Shown here: one piece after another, positions 1-6,200 of the stretch
How the letters are laid out: the number at the start of each line of letters is the position of its first letter
Numbering within the stretch: the first letter of the stretch is position 1
Assembly: GCA_027073875.1 (NCBI GenBank)
Contig: JALTEO010000151.1
Coordinates: 1 to 9,284, forward strand
Reading direction: 5' to 3'
Source of the DNA: Bacteroidales bacterium
Lineage (GTDB): Bacteria > Bacteroidota > Bacteroidia > Bacteroidales > JALTDM01
Length of the DNA stretch: 9,284 bases
Notes under the pieces: model-generated
Seen by the model: the letters and a program-made list of their open reading frames with translations, nothing else
The model's database searches: none
What the model was told of the DNA's origin: nothing
Translations under genes and position numbers: made by a program

Positions 1-34
1 CCATAGAAAGTAATAACCTGAGTTAATACAATGG

Positions 35-61
35 AAGCCGGTATCAGCCGGCTTTTTTTTT
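35..61 (+). terminator. Rho-independent terminator of the upstream transcript
   Basis: A perfect 7-bp stem, AAGCCGG (35-41) with CCGGCTT (48-54), encloses a 6-base loop and runs directly into nine Ts (53-61). This is a textbook intrinsic terminator for transcription in the + direction. No A tract precedes the stem, so it is not obviously bidirectional. It closes an upstream unit whose gene lies outside the window and separates it from the kinase gene. Confidence 0.8.
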
Positions 62-86
62 GCCATTTTTCAAAAAAAATATTTTC

Positions 87-120
87 TTTGAGTGTGGAAT
101 AAATCTTTTTTTTATTTTTG
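87..120 (+). promoter_or_regulatory. Bacteroidota-type promoter of the deoxynucleoside kinase gene
   Basis: TATTTTTG at 113-120 matches the Bacteroidota -7 consensus TAnnTTTG exactly, and TTTG at 87-90 lies 22 bases upstream as a -33 element. Transcription would be expected to start a few bases after 120, leaving a short leader of roughly 10 bases before the ATG at 136. The match is by eye; no start-site data are available. Confidence 0.6.
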
Positions 121-135
121 CTAAAAAACTATTAC

Positions 136-750
136 ATGCATATCGTAATCGCAGGAAATATTGGTGCAGGCAAAACTACGCTTACCAAGTTATTATCAAA
201 GAATTACAAATGGGATGCCCATTTTGAAGATGTCGAAAACAATCCGTATCTGAATGATTTTTACAATGACATGCCACGATGGTCATTCAATTTACAGGTG
301 TTTTTTCTTAACAGCCGTTTTAAGCAAATTTTAGACATTCGTCAATCCGGAAAAACAGTTATTCAAGACCGTTCCATTTACGAAGATGCATATATTTTTG
401 CTCCCAACCTGCATGCTATGGGATTGATGAGTTCCCGCGATTTTGATAATTATTTTCAGCTCTTTCAGTTGATGAACTCATTAATTAAACCACCTGACTT
501 ACTAGTTTATTTGCGTGCTTCCGTGCCTACTTTGGTCAATCAGATTCAAAAACGCGGACGCGAATACGAAAGCTCTATCCGGCTTGATTACCTGAAACGG
601 CTTAACGAACGCTACGAAGCATGGATTGAGACTTATACCGCCAGTCCGCTCCTGATTATTGATGTGGACAATATCAATTTCATTGATAAAAAAGAAGACC
701 TCAGTTTTGTGATTGATAAAATTGATGCCGAACTGAACGGACTCTTCTAA
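136..750 (+). CDS. Deoxynucleoside kinase (dNK family)
   Basis: This 204-residue protein should phosphorylate deoxynucleosides to 5'-monophosphates in the cytoplasmic salvage pathway. Visible motifs are the P-loop GNIGAGKTT (residues 7-15), the family signature QDRSIYED (77-84, with the D-R-S triad that places the nucleoside), and an arginine-rich LID, KRGREYE (139-145). Length fits the dCK/dGK/dNK family, usually about 200-230 residues. The reading frame is open from a TTG at 118, but that codon lies inside the predicted -7 promoter box. The ATG at 136 gives the usual family N-terminus, with the P-loop near residue 7, so I chose it. The base preferred as substrate (dA, dG, dC or dT) cannot be read from these motifs. 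The gene appears monocistronic, with a terminator before it and 119 bases after it. An 11-A run starts at its stop codon. Confidence 0.92.
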   Translation: MHIVIAGNIGAGKTTLTKLLSKNYKWDAHFEDVENNPYLNDFYNDMPRWSFNLQVFFLNSRFKQILDIRQSGKTVIQDRSIYEDAYIFAPNLHAMGLMSSRDFDNYFQLFQLMNSLIKPPDLLVYLRASVPTLVNQIQKRGREYESSIRLDYLKRLNERYEAWIETYTASPLLIIDVDNINFIDKKEDLSFVIDKIDAELNGLF

Positions 751-813
751 AAAAAAAAATTAAAATCAGGGTTCGATATTCATCATTTAAAATAACACCA
801 AAATCAATTTTTA

Positions 814-836
814 AGAAGTTTTCGTAAAAAACTTTT
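814..836. repeat. AT-rich inverted repeat upstream of the hydrolase gene
   Basis: AAGTTTT (816-822) pairs with AAAACTT (828-834) around a 5-base loop, and the stem can extend to 814/836 through one G-T pair. It lies in the 119-base gap between the kinase and the hydrolase, about 34 bases before the hydrolase ATG. It could be a weak terminator or an operator. AT-rich palindromes of this size also arise by chance, so the call is tentative. Confidence 0.3.
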
Positions 837-869
837 AAACTTTCAACTTTACGAACTAAAAATAAACAG

Positions 870-1649
870 ATGAAACTTACCGTCTTAGTTGAAAACAGGG
901 CAGGAAAAAATATTCCTGCTGCTCATGGACTTGCTTATTTGATTGATGATGGTGTAAAATCATTTCTTTTTGATACGGGACCTTCCGATTTGATTATCCA
1001 AAATGCCAAACTTCTTAATATTGACCTGACTCAGATTGATACGATTATTCTTAGTCACGGGCACTGGGATCATGGTAACGGTTTGCCTTATCTCTACGGG
1101 AAAAATCTGATTGCACATTCCGGGGCATTCGTAAAAAGGTATCGCAACACCGACAATTCATCTGTAGGATTACCAATAGATTTTGAAAAAGCCGATAAAG
1201 AATTTCATTTAGCACTAACAAAAGAACCTTTTAAAATCACGGGAAACACTTGGTTTCTTGGTGAAATACCCCGTAAAACAGCTTTTGAAAAACAAGCTAA
1301 TGATTACCATTTGGAAAACGGGAAAAATGACACTATTCCCGATGATACGGCTATTGCCACCATTACTTCCAAAGGACTGATTATAACAACAGGTTGCTCT
1401 CATTCAGGCGTTTGCAATATTATTCGTCAGGCACAAACAATTACAGGTATCTCGCAGATTTATGCCGTTATTGGTGGTTTTCACCTGAAGACAATCAATA
1501 ACCAATTAAAAGAAACCATCAATTGCCTTGATGATTTGAATATTCCACACCTCTACCCTTCGCATTGTACCGGCTTCGAAGCCCAATGTGAAATGGCAAA
1601 ACAGCTACAAATAAAAGGATTAAAAACAGGAGATATTTTAGTGTTTTAG
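870..1649 (+). CDS. Metallo-beta-lactamase-fold hydrolase, COG1237 type
   Basis: This 259-residue protein belongs to the metallo-beta-lactamase superfamily. The metal-binding motif HGHWDH (residues 63-68) fits HxHxDH, and likely further ligands are His178 in TTGCSHSG (173-180), His205 in GGFHL (202-206) and His232 in SHCTG (231-235). The combination of SHGHWDHGNGL, TGCSHSGV and a late HCTG is characteristic of COG1237. That group is often named after the archaeal dihydropterin ribofuranosylaminobenzene phosphate synthase (methanopterin pathway). The pathway is not expected in Bacteroidota, so the name should not be transferred; the substrate is unknown. No signal peptide is visible, so a cytoplasmic place is likely. 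The gene stands alone: no exact TAnnTTTG is found in front, the closest being TAAACTTTC at 836-844, and the next gene has its own -7 element just after the stop codon. Confidence 0.85.
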   Translation: MKLTVLVENRAGKNIPAAHGLAYLIDDGVKSFLFDTGPSDLIIQNAKLLNIDLTQIDTIILSHGHWDHGNGLPYLYGKNLIAHSGAFVKRYRNTDNSSVGLPIDFEKADKEFHLALTKEPFKITGNTWFLGEIPRKTAFEKQANDYHLENGKNDTIPDDTAIATITSKGLIITTGCSHSGVCNIIRQAQTITGISQIYAVIGGFHLKTINNQLKETINCLDDLNIPHLYPSHCTGFEAQCEMAKQLQIKGLKTGDILVF

Positions 1650-1672
1650 TGAAATTCAATAATTATTTAAAC

Positions 1673-1680
1673 TATCTTTG
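1673..1680 (+). promoter_or_regulatory. Putative -7 element for the T9SS protein gene
   Basis: TATCTTTG matches TAnnTTTG exactly and ends 20 bases before the ATG at 1701, a good distance for a short leader. No clear TTG/TTTG -33 element is seen 17-23 bases upstream, so the promoter is either weak there or depends on the -7 box. It begins 24 bases after the hydrolase stop codon, which suggests the T9SS gene is transcribed separately. Confidence 0.45.
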
Positions 1681-1700
1681 TAAAAAATCAATTCATTACG

Positions 1701-4403
1701 ATGAGAAAAATACTTTTCCCTGCCATTGCTTTATTGTTGGGATTGACAGTTGTTTTTTATTTTCAATCCGGCAATAATAATCTAAAAAGAAACAATTACG
1801 AATCATTTCTACATAAACAATACCGCAATTTCACCAAACAAGTTAAAGACAAAAACGCTGAAGTTGACAATCCTGAACAAGCGGCATTTCAAAATTATAT
1901 TATGACTTTAGACCCTGCATTAGGCAGAGTACCCACCGAACGACTTTATCCTGCTTTTTTGCAAAAACAACGCATTGTTAAACAAAAAAGAACAGCCAAA
2001 GACTTAACATGGCATAACATCCCGTCAAATATGGGTGGACGAACGCGTGCTTTAATGTGGGACCCAAATGACCCGCAAGGCAAAAAAGTGTGGGCAGGTA
2101 GTGTTACCGGCGGATTATGGTACAATAACGACATTACCGATTCGCTTTCAAAATGGATACCTGTCAGTGATTTTTGGGACAACCTTTCTGTCAGCAGCAT
2201 TGTAGCAGACCCGAATGACCCGAAAACATTTTATGTCGGCACAGGCGAAGCACAAACGGCTATCATCACTTATCGTGAATCTTCCGGTCGTGGCTCCGGC
2301 ATCTGGAAAACCACCGATGGCGGACAATCATTTACACTTTTGGATTCTACCATTAATTTTGCTTATGTTACCGATGTTATTGTACGAAACGAAAGCGGAG
2401 CAAGTGTAATATATGCAGGGGTAATGTCAGGCGTATATCATGGCGAAGTGCATCAAAGTACTCCTACTGACGGATTATATCGTTCTGCCGATGGTGGACA
2501 AACATGGACACAGGTATTACCAAATATTTCGGGTAAAACCGTTCCTTATGCAGTTGCCGATATTGAAGTTGCTGCCAACGGACGCATTTTTGTAGGTTCT
2601 TCGCCTAACCTTAATGGTAACGGCGGTGCCGTGATATTATCTTCGGACCAAGGCACAGCAGGAACATGGACAATATATGACCATTACAACGATACGATAC
2701 CATTAGATTCCACCTACAATATTCCGGGACGAATTATTCTGGCAGCCGCACCTTCGGATTCCAATATTATTTATGCCTGTATTGCTGCCGGCTCGTTAAC
2801 AGAACAAATTGACGGCTTCGGTACTTTTATCGGAAAATACATCATTAAGTCCACTGATGGCGGAAATACTTGGAATGAATTATCACCTCCTGCCGATGAC
2901 AATTACGGTCACAACTGGGCTTACTTGGCATGGCATGCAATGGATGCTGCCGTAGATCCGAATAATCCTGATAGAATTTTTGTCGGCGGACTGGATTTGC
3001 AATTTTCAGAAGACGGTGGCAACACATGGAATGCCGTTTCCGATTGGGTACAGATGTACTATGGCGGTGGTCCTGACTATGTTCATGCCGATCAACACAA
3101 AGCACTTTTTAAACCGGGTTCCTCATCTGAAATTATTTTCGGCTCCGACGGGGGTGTCTTTTATTCCAACAATGCCGACCAGTCAACACCTACCTTTCAC
3201 GAACGAAACTACTACTATTCCACCCTTCAGTTTTATACTTGTGCCATCGGGCAAGACTCTGCTTTTCTTGGTGGTGCCCAAGATAATGGCTCGTTACTTT
3301 ACCAAGAGCATCCGCTTTATCATTACTACGATATGTATTCCGGTGGCGATGGTTCTTTCTGTTTCTTCGATCCCGATGAAGATATTGTCATCACTTCGAT
3401 TTACGACAACCAATATTACGCTTTTTACAATGGAAACTACAAGCAAATTAATCAGTATTATTGCGGTCTTTTTGTTAATCCCGTAGATTATGACGGCACT
3501 AATAATATTCTCTATGCCAATGCAATGGATTTTAGTGGCAATTATCAAGACCAATTAGTTCGCATTTCAGGTATTCCGGATAATGTCAGCGGTGATTATT
3601 TTAATCTGAATACCGGTTCAACAGTACCGTATTCTAATGTAACACTTTCACCAAATAATAATAATACGCTGTATGTCGGCACCCAATCGGGTAAATTATT
3701 TAAAGTTACCGATATTCAAACAACTCCTATTGCTACAGAAATCGGCAGTAATTTATTTCCGCCGGCAAATATTTCCTGTATCGCTATCGGTAGTACGGAC
3801 AATACTATTTTGGTTACTTTTTCCAATTACGGTGTTCAGAAAATCTGGTTAACCACCGATGGCGGCAATAACTGGACCGACAAAACGGGTAACCTGCCGG
3901 ATATCCCTGTCCGTTGGGTTATTTTACATCCGCAAAATGATGAACAAGCGATGATAGCTACGGAACTTGGCGTATGGACAACCAATGAGTTAGCACAAGC
4001 AACAACCAATTGGTATCCTTCTACTAACGGACCGGCAAATGTAAGAACAGATATGTTACGCATCCGCACTTCCGACAATACGGTTCTTGCCGCCACACAC
4101 GGTAGAAACTTTTACACTACCACTTTTGCTTACAATCCTTTCGTAGGCAACAAAACGCCTGCAACTGATAATTCATTGACCATTTATCCGAATCCGGCAC
4201 AAAATAATATTATCGTAGATGCGACAGAAAACATTAAATCTATTACCATCTTATCTATCAAAGGTAAAACAGTTAAAAGCGTTTTAGGTAATCAAACTAA
4301 AACACAAAGAATAGATGTTTCAACATTAGATGCAGGCATTTATTTTGTAAAAACAATTTTGACAAACAGCCAATCACACACAGTAAAACTAATTAAGAAC
4401 TAA
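1701..4403 (+). CDS. Secreted Asp-box beta-propeller protein with T9SS sorting domain
   Basis: This 900-residue protein has a hydrophobic N-terminus (about residues 4-20 after MRK) that acts as signal peptide or anchor; a canonical cleavage site is not obvious. The body carries Asp-box (BNR) repeats of the S/T-x-D-x-G-x-T/S-W/F type at 203-211, 261-269, 314-323, 383-391, 436-443 and 718-725, which mark turns of beta-propeller blades. The early segment with GGRTR (112-116), TGGLW (136-140) and GTGE (180-183) is typical of Bacteroidota sortilin/VPS10-like BNR proteins. The gap without Asp-boxes between 443 and 718 fits degenerate blades or a second propeller. The end (about 824-900) is a type A T9SS C-terminal sorting domain: YPNP at 829-832, LDAGIYFVK at 876-884 and a terminal VKLIKN. 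It should therefore cross the outer membrane and be released or attached to the surface. Ligand or enzymatic activity is unknown; Asp-boxes alone do not prove glycosidase activity. recF follows after 11 bases. Confidence 0.88.
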   Translation: MRKILFPAIALLLGLTVVFYFQSGNNNLKRNNYESFLHKQYRNFTKQVKDKNAEVDNPEQAAFQNYIMTLDPALGRVPTERLYPAFLQKQRIVKQKRTAKDLTWHNIPSNMGGRTRALMWDPNDPQGKKVWAGSVTGGLWYNNDITDSLSKWIPVSDFWDNLSVSSIVADPNDPKTFYVGTGEAQTAIITYRESSGRGSGIWKTTDGGQSFTLLDSTINFAYVTDVIVRNESGASVIYAGVMSGVYHGEVHQSTPTDGLYRSADGGQTWTQVLPNISGKTVPYAVADIEVAANGRIFVGSSPNLNGNGGAVILSSDQGTAGTWTIYDHYNDTIPLDSTYNIPGRIILAAAPSDSNIIYACIAAGSLTEQIDGFGTFIGKYIIKSTDGGNTWNELSPPADDNYGHNWAYLAWHAMDAAVDPNNPDRIFVGGLDLQFSEDGGNTWNAVSDWVQMYYGGGPDYVHADQHKALFKPGSSSEIIFGSDGGVFYSNNADQSTPTFHERNYYYSTLQFYTCAIGQDSAFLGGAQDNGSLLYQEHPLYHYYDMYSGGDGSFCFFDPDEDIVITSIYDNQYYAFYNGNYKQINQYYCGLFVNPVDYDGTNNILYANAMDFSGNYQDQLVRISGIPDNVSGDYFNLNTGSTVPYSNVTLSPNNNNTLYVGTQSGKLFKVTDIQTTPIATEIGSNLFPPANISCIAIGSTDNTILVTFSNYGVQKIWLTTDGGNNWTDKTGNLPDIPVRWVILHPQNDEQAMIATELGVWTTNELAQATTNWYPSTNGPANVRTDMLRIRTSDNTVLAATHGRNFYTTTFAYNPFVGNKTPATDNSLTIYPNPAQNNIIVDATENIKSITILSIKGKTVKSVLGNQTKTQRIDVSTLDAGIYFVKTILTNSQSHTVKLIKN

Positions 4404-4414
4404 TTAATTAACCA

Positions 4415-5542
4415 ATGTACCTTAAAGAATTGCATTTAACCGGTTTTAAGAATTATCAGGAATTAAAATTGCAATTTTCCGATAAGATAAACTGTTTTAC
4501 AGGGCAAAATGCGGCAGGGAAAACCAATATTTTAGATGCTATTTACTTGTTGTCGTTAACCAAAAGTTTTTTCAATACGCCCGACAAGCTTATCGTCAAT
4601 ACGGCAAGCCAAGATAATTTTTATTCCGTAATTGCTATTTACGAAGTCAAAAATTCCATTGAAACCATACAGGTAAAGTATGTCAAAAATAACCGGAAAA
4701 TTTTCAAAAAAAATGATAAGGAATATCCACGCCTTTCCGACCACATCGGTTTGCTCCCGTTGGTAATGATTTCGCCTAACGATGTGTTTCTGATTTCGGA
4801 AGGCAGTGAACTACGACGACGATTTTTGGACATCATTATTTCACAGTTCGACAAGGAATACCTACATAACCTAATCCAATATAACACTGCTCTGAAACAA
4901 CGAAATGCGATTCTGAAAAAAATGGATTTCTCGCATACCGGTTCTATGGGATTGTTTGAAGTATGGGACCAAAAGTTGATTGAATACGGTACACCGATTT
5001 TTGAAGAGCGAAAAGCGATGACAGAAACCTTAACGACCTATTTCAACCAATTCTATACGGCTATTTCGAATGACCAAAATGAACTTTCTGTTAAATATCG
5101 CAGCCAATTGTTTCAAAAACCACTGAAAGAGTTATTGGAAAATAATTTTGAAAACGATAAATACCTAAAATACACCTCAGTAGGTATCCATAAAGATGAT
5201 TTGAATTTTACCATTGACGGATTGCCACTAAAAAAAATCGGTTCGCAAGGACAACAAAAATCGTTGCTGATAGCACTAAAACTGGCAGAATACGAAATCT
5301 TGAAACAAGGCAGTGGCAAAAAACCACTTTTACTGCTTGATGATGTGTTTGATAAGTTAGATAGTTTCCGTGTCGGGAAAGTAATGGAGCTGGTTGCCGA
5401 AAAAGATTACGGACAAATATTTATTACCGACACCCACCCCGACAGAATGAAACAAATGGTAGAACAGTTAAATATTCCTGCCGCTTTGTTTAAAGTAAAT
5501 AACGGCACCGTAGAACCAATAGAAAATGATGGAGAGAAATAA
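4415..5542 (+). CDS. recF: DNA replication and repair protein RecF
   Basis: RecF is an SMC-like ATPase that binds gapped DNA and, with RecO and RecR, loads RecA at stalled or damaged forks. The 375-residue length fits the family (about 360-370). Seen directly are the N-terminal FKNY segment (11-14), the Walker A motif GQNAAGKTN (30-38), and SPNDVFLISEGSELRRRFLD (120-139, the conserved RecF segment). Further on are the ABC-type signature GSQGQQKS (276-283), Walker B plus D-loop LLLLDDVFDKLD (305-316) and the switch region ITDTHPDR (337-344). All ATPase elements look intact. The ATG at 4415 puts the usual hydrophobic-lysine N-terminus in place. There is no Shine-Dalgarno, only an AT-rich leader. 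The 11-base gap to the preceding gene and the lack of a TAnnTTTG match there suggest read-through from the T9SS gene or an unseen internal promoter. Its end overlaps the next gene by 17 bases. Confidence 0.96.
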   Translation: MYLKELHLTGFKNYQELKLQFSDKINCFTGQNAAGKTNILDAIYLLSLTKSFFNTPDKLIVNTASQDNFYSVIAIYEVKNSIETIQVKYVKNNRKIFKKNDKEYPRLSDHIGLLPLVMISPNDVFLISEGSELRRRFLDIIISQFDKEYLHNLIQYNTALKQRNAILKKMDFSHTGSMGLFEVWDQKLIEYGTPIFEERKAMTETLTTYFNQFYTAISNDQNELSVKYRSQLFQKPLKELLENNFENDKYLKYTSVGIHKDDLNFTIDGLPLKKIGSQGQQKSLLIALKLAEYEILKQGSGKKPLLLLDDVFDKLDSFRVGKVMELVAEKDYGQIFITDTHPDRMKQMVEQLNIPAALFKVNNGTVEPIENDGEK

Positions 5543-5822
5543 AAATATCCGTTCCATAAAAGACATTATCCGCTCGTATATTGAGGATGTGGACCCAGAC
5601 AACCGGTTGACAAAAGCCAAAATCATCAACTTGTGGGGTGAGACTATGGGCGAAACCATTGCCAAACGGACAAAAAAAATCTATATCATCCGTAAAACTT
5701 TGTTCGTTCATTTGGACTCTGCCATCGTAAAAAGCGAACTATACTATATGCGACAAGCCATACTTGAGAAAATAAACGATAAATTCGGCGAGGGCGTTGT
5801 CGATAAGATTGTGTTTAAGTAA
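5526..5822 (+). CDS. DUF721 / DciA-like protein
   Basis: This 98-residue protein resembles the DUF721 family, whose best-studied member DciA helps load the replicative helicase DnaB. Family features visible are a central LWGETMGETIAKRT stretch (36-49, with Trp37 and Gly42), a predicted strand pair IYIIRKTLFVHLDSA (52-66), the SELYYMRQAIL helix (70-80) and the closing INDKFGEGVVDKIVF (83-97). Length matches short single-domain members. Two ATGs, 5526 and 5529, are possible starts. Both lie inside the end of recF in a different frame, so translation is probably coupled to recF. A recF-DUF721 order is also known in Actinobacteria near dnaA, which supports a replication role. Helicase loading has not been shown for this protein and is transferred from the family. 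Confidence 0.82.
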   Translation: MMERNKNIRSIKDIIRSYIEDVDPDNRLTKAKIINLWGETMGETIAKRTKKIYIIRKTLFVHLDSAIVKSELYYMRQAILEKINDKFGEGVVDKIVFK

Positions 5823-5873
5823 AATATCAGAGAGTTAGGAAACATTTCAAAAGGTTGTAGATACGATATACCA

Positions 5874-5888
5874 CACGATACAATCGTG
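5874..5888. repeat. Small perfect hairpin after the DciA-like gene
   Basis: CACGAT (5874-5879) and ATCGTG (5883-5888) form a 6-bp stem with a 3-base loop, 51 bases after the DciA-like stop codon. No T tract follows, so it is not an intrinsic terminator by itself. It might protect the 3' end of the recF transcript or be chance. Confidence 0.35.
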
Positions 5889-5946
5889 CAACGGCGAAAG
5901 TTAAGGAATTTACAATTAATAATTCGTAGTTTAGTTTCTATGTATC

Positions 5947-5966
5947 GCTCCTACGGAGCTTTTTTT
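5947..5966 (+). terminator. Probable terminator of the recF/DciA-like transcript
   Basis: GCTCC (5947-5951) pairs with GGAGC (5955-5959) around the loop TAC and runs into seven Ts (5960-5966). A compact GC-rich stem plus T tract is what an intrinsic terminator needs. It lies 124 bases after the DciA-like stop and about 200 bases before the tnaA promoter, so it plausibly insulates the two units. It is also one half of a repeated hairpin design in this gap. Confidence 0.6.
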
Positions 5967-6025
5967 GTGTTTGCTTTTTTTCTACAAACATACCGCACCT
6001 ACGATGCTTACAATTAACAAAAAGC

Positions 6026-6060
6026 ATTCGTAATTTCTAATTCGTAATTCGTAATTAATA
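6026..6060. repeat. Tandem heptamer repeat, consensus ATTCGTA
   Basis: Five consecutive 7-base units can be read: ATTCGTA, ATTTCTA, ATTCGTA, ATTCGTA and ATTAATA. A matching pair, ATTAATA-ATTCGTA, occurs at 5915-5928 on the other side of the hairpins. The units are too short and lack spacers, so this is not a CRISPR array. It is 100 bases upstream of the tnaA -7 element; a role as protein-binding sites is possible but unsupported. Confidence 0.6.
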
Positions 6061-6159
6061 AATACTCTAAGCACTTTATACAGAACTTATCCTTACTACC
6101 GTGCTAAATAACAATTTATAATAAAAGTAAAAAATCAGCAACTATTCTTAATATTTTTT

Positions 6160-6167
6160 TACTTTTG
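6160..6167 (+). promoter_or_regulatory. Putative -7 element of the tnaA promoter
   Basis: TACTTTTG matches TAnnTTTG exactly and ends 33 bases before the tnaA ATG. No convincing TTG/TTTG is found at the -33 position; the region there is A-rich. Start-site placement would leave a leader of about 25-30 bases, too short for a TnaC-type leader peptide with a downstream terminator, so the E. coli style of tryptophan control is not expected here. Confidence 0.55.
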
Positions 6168-6200
6168 CACGATAAGAAAAAAAACAAGAACTAAAAAAAA

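Larger units (their letters stand above)
5910..6060. repeat. Composite repeat block: two related hairpins between heptamer repeats
   Basis: The direct repeat TTACAATTAA occurs at 5910-5919 and 6008-6017, and each copy is followed by ATTCGTA (5922-5928 and 6026-6032). Between the two copies lie two hairpins of the form cGCnCCTACGnnGCTT, at 5947-5959 and 5995-6007, exactly 48 bases apart. The stem pair T5949-A5957 of the first hairpin is swapped to A5997-T6005 in the second, which keeps pairing. One other pair of the second hairpin (C5998/A6004) is broken. The ordered layout suggests a non-coding repeat element, perhaps dispersed in the genome. No transposase or target-site duplication is seen. 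Confidence 0.5.
5823..6200. other. 378-base intergenic region between the DciA-like gene and tnaA
   Basis: No credible protein gene lies here. From left to right it holds a small hairpin (5874-5888), a terminator-like hairpin (5947-5966), a second imperfect hairpin of the same design (5995-6007), AT-rich heptamer repeats on both sides, and a -7 promoter element for tnaA (6160-6167). The bases immediately before the tnaA ATG are A-rich (eight As at 6193-6200), as is common for well-translated Bacteroidota genes. The stretch 6061-6159 shows nothing distinct. Confidence 0.7.

Noticed and set aside
1..26. Possible C-terminal end of an upstream gene, with stop codons at 11-13 or 24-26
   Set aside because: Every forward frame hits a stop within 26 bases, so too few residues remain to choose a frame or recognise a product. 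The terminator at 35-61 shows that a transcript ends here, but not which frame encodes it.
118..135. Six-residue N-terminal extension of the kinase from a TTG start
   Set aside because: The TTG is part of the predicted promoter box, and the extension precedes the normal family N-terminus.
2980..3486. A 168-codon open frame inside the T9SS protein gene, and several minus-strand open frames across recF, tnaA and the synthetase
   Set aside because: They are fully contained in well-supported genes in other frames, have low-complexity or unfamiliar compositions and no promoter of their own; I take them as shadow frames.
5874..5888. Second terminator for the recF unit
   Set aside because: The stem is good but no T tract follows; the hairpin at 5947-5966 fits the role better.
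5940..6017. A 25-codon reading frame (ATG to TAA) that runs through both hairpins and might be a leader peptide for tnaA
   Set aside because: It lies upstream of the tnaA -7 element, so it would not be on the main tnaA transcript. It has no tryptophan codon, and its YRSYGA/YRTYDA repetition merely reflects the repeated hairpin sequence.
6026..6060. CRISPR-like array
   Set aside because: Units are only 7 bases, adjacent, without spacers, and no cas genes are nearby.
6070..6105. Inverted repeat AGCAC / GTGCT upstream of tnaA as a riboswitch or attenuator
   Set aside because: The stem is only 5 bp with a 26-base loop, it lies before the predicted transcription start, and no known riboswitch core is recognisable.
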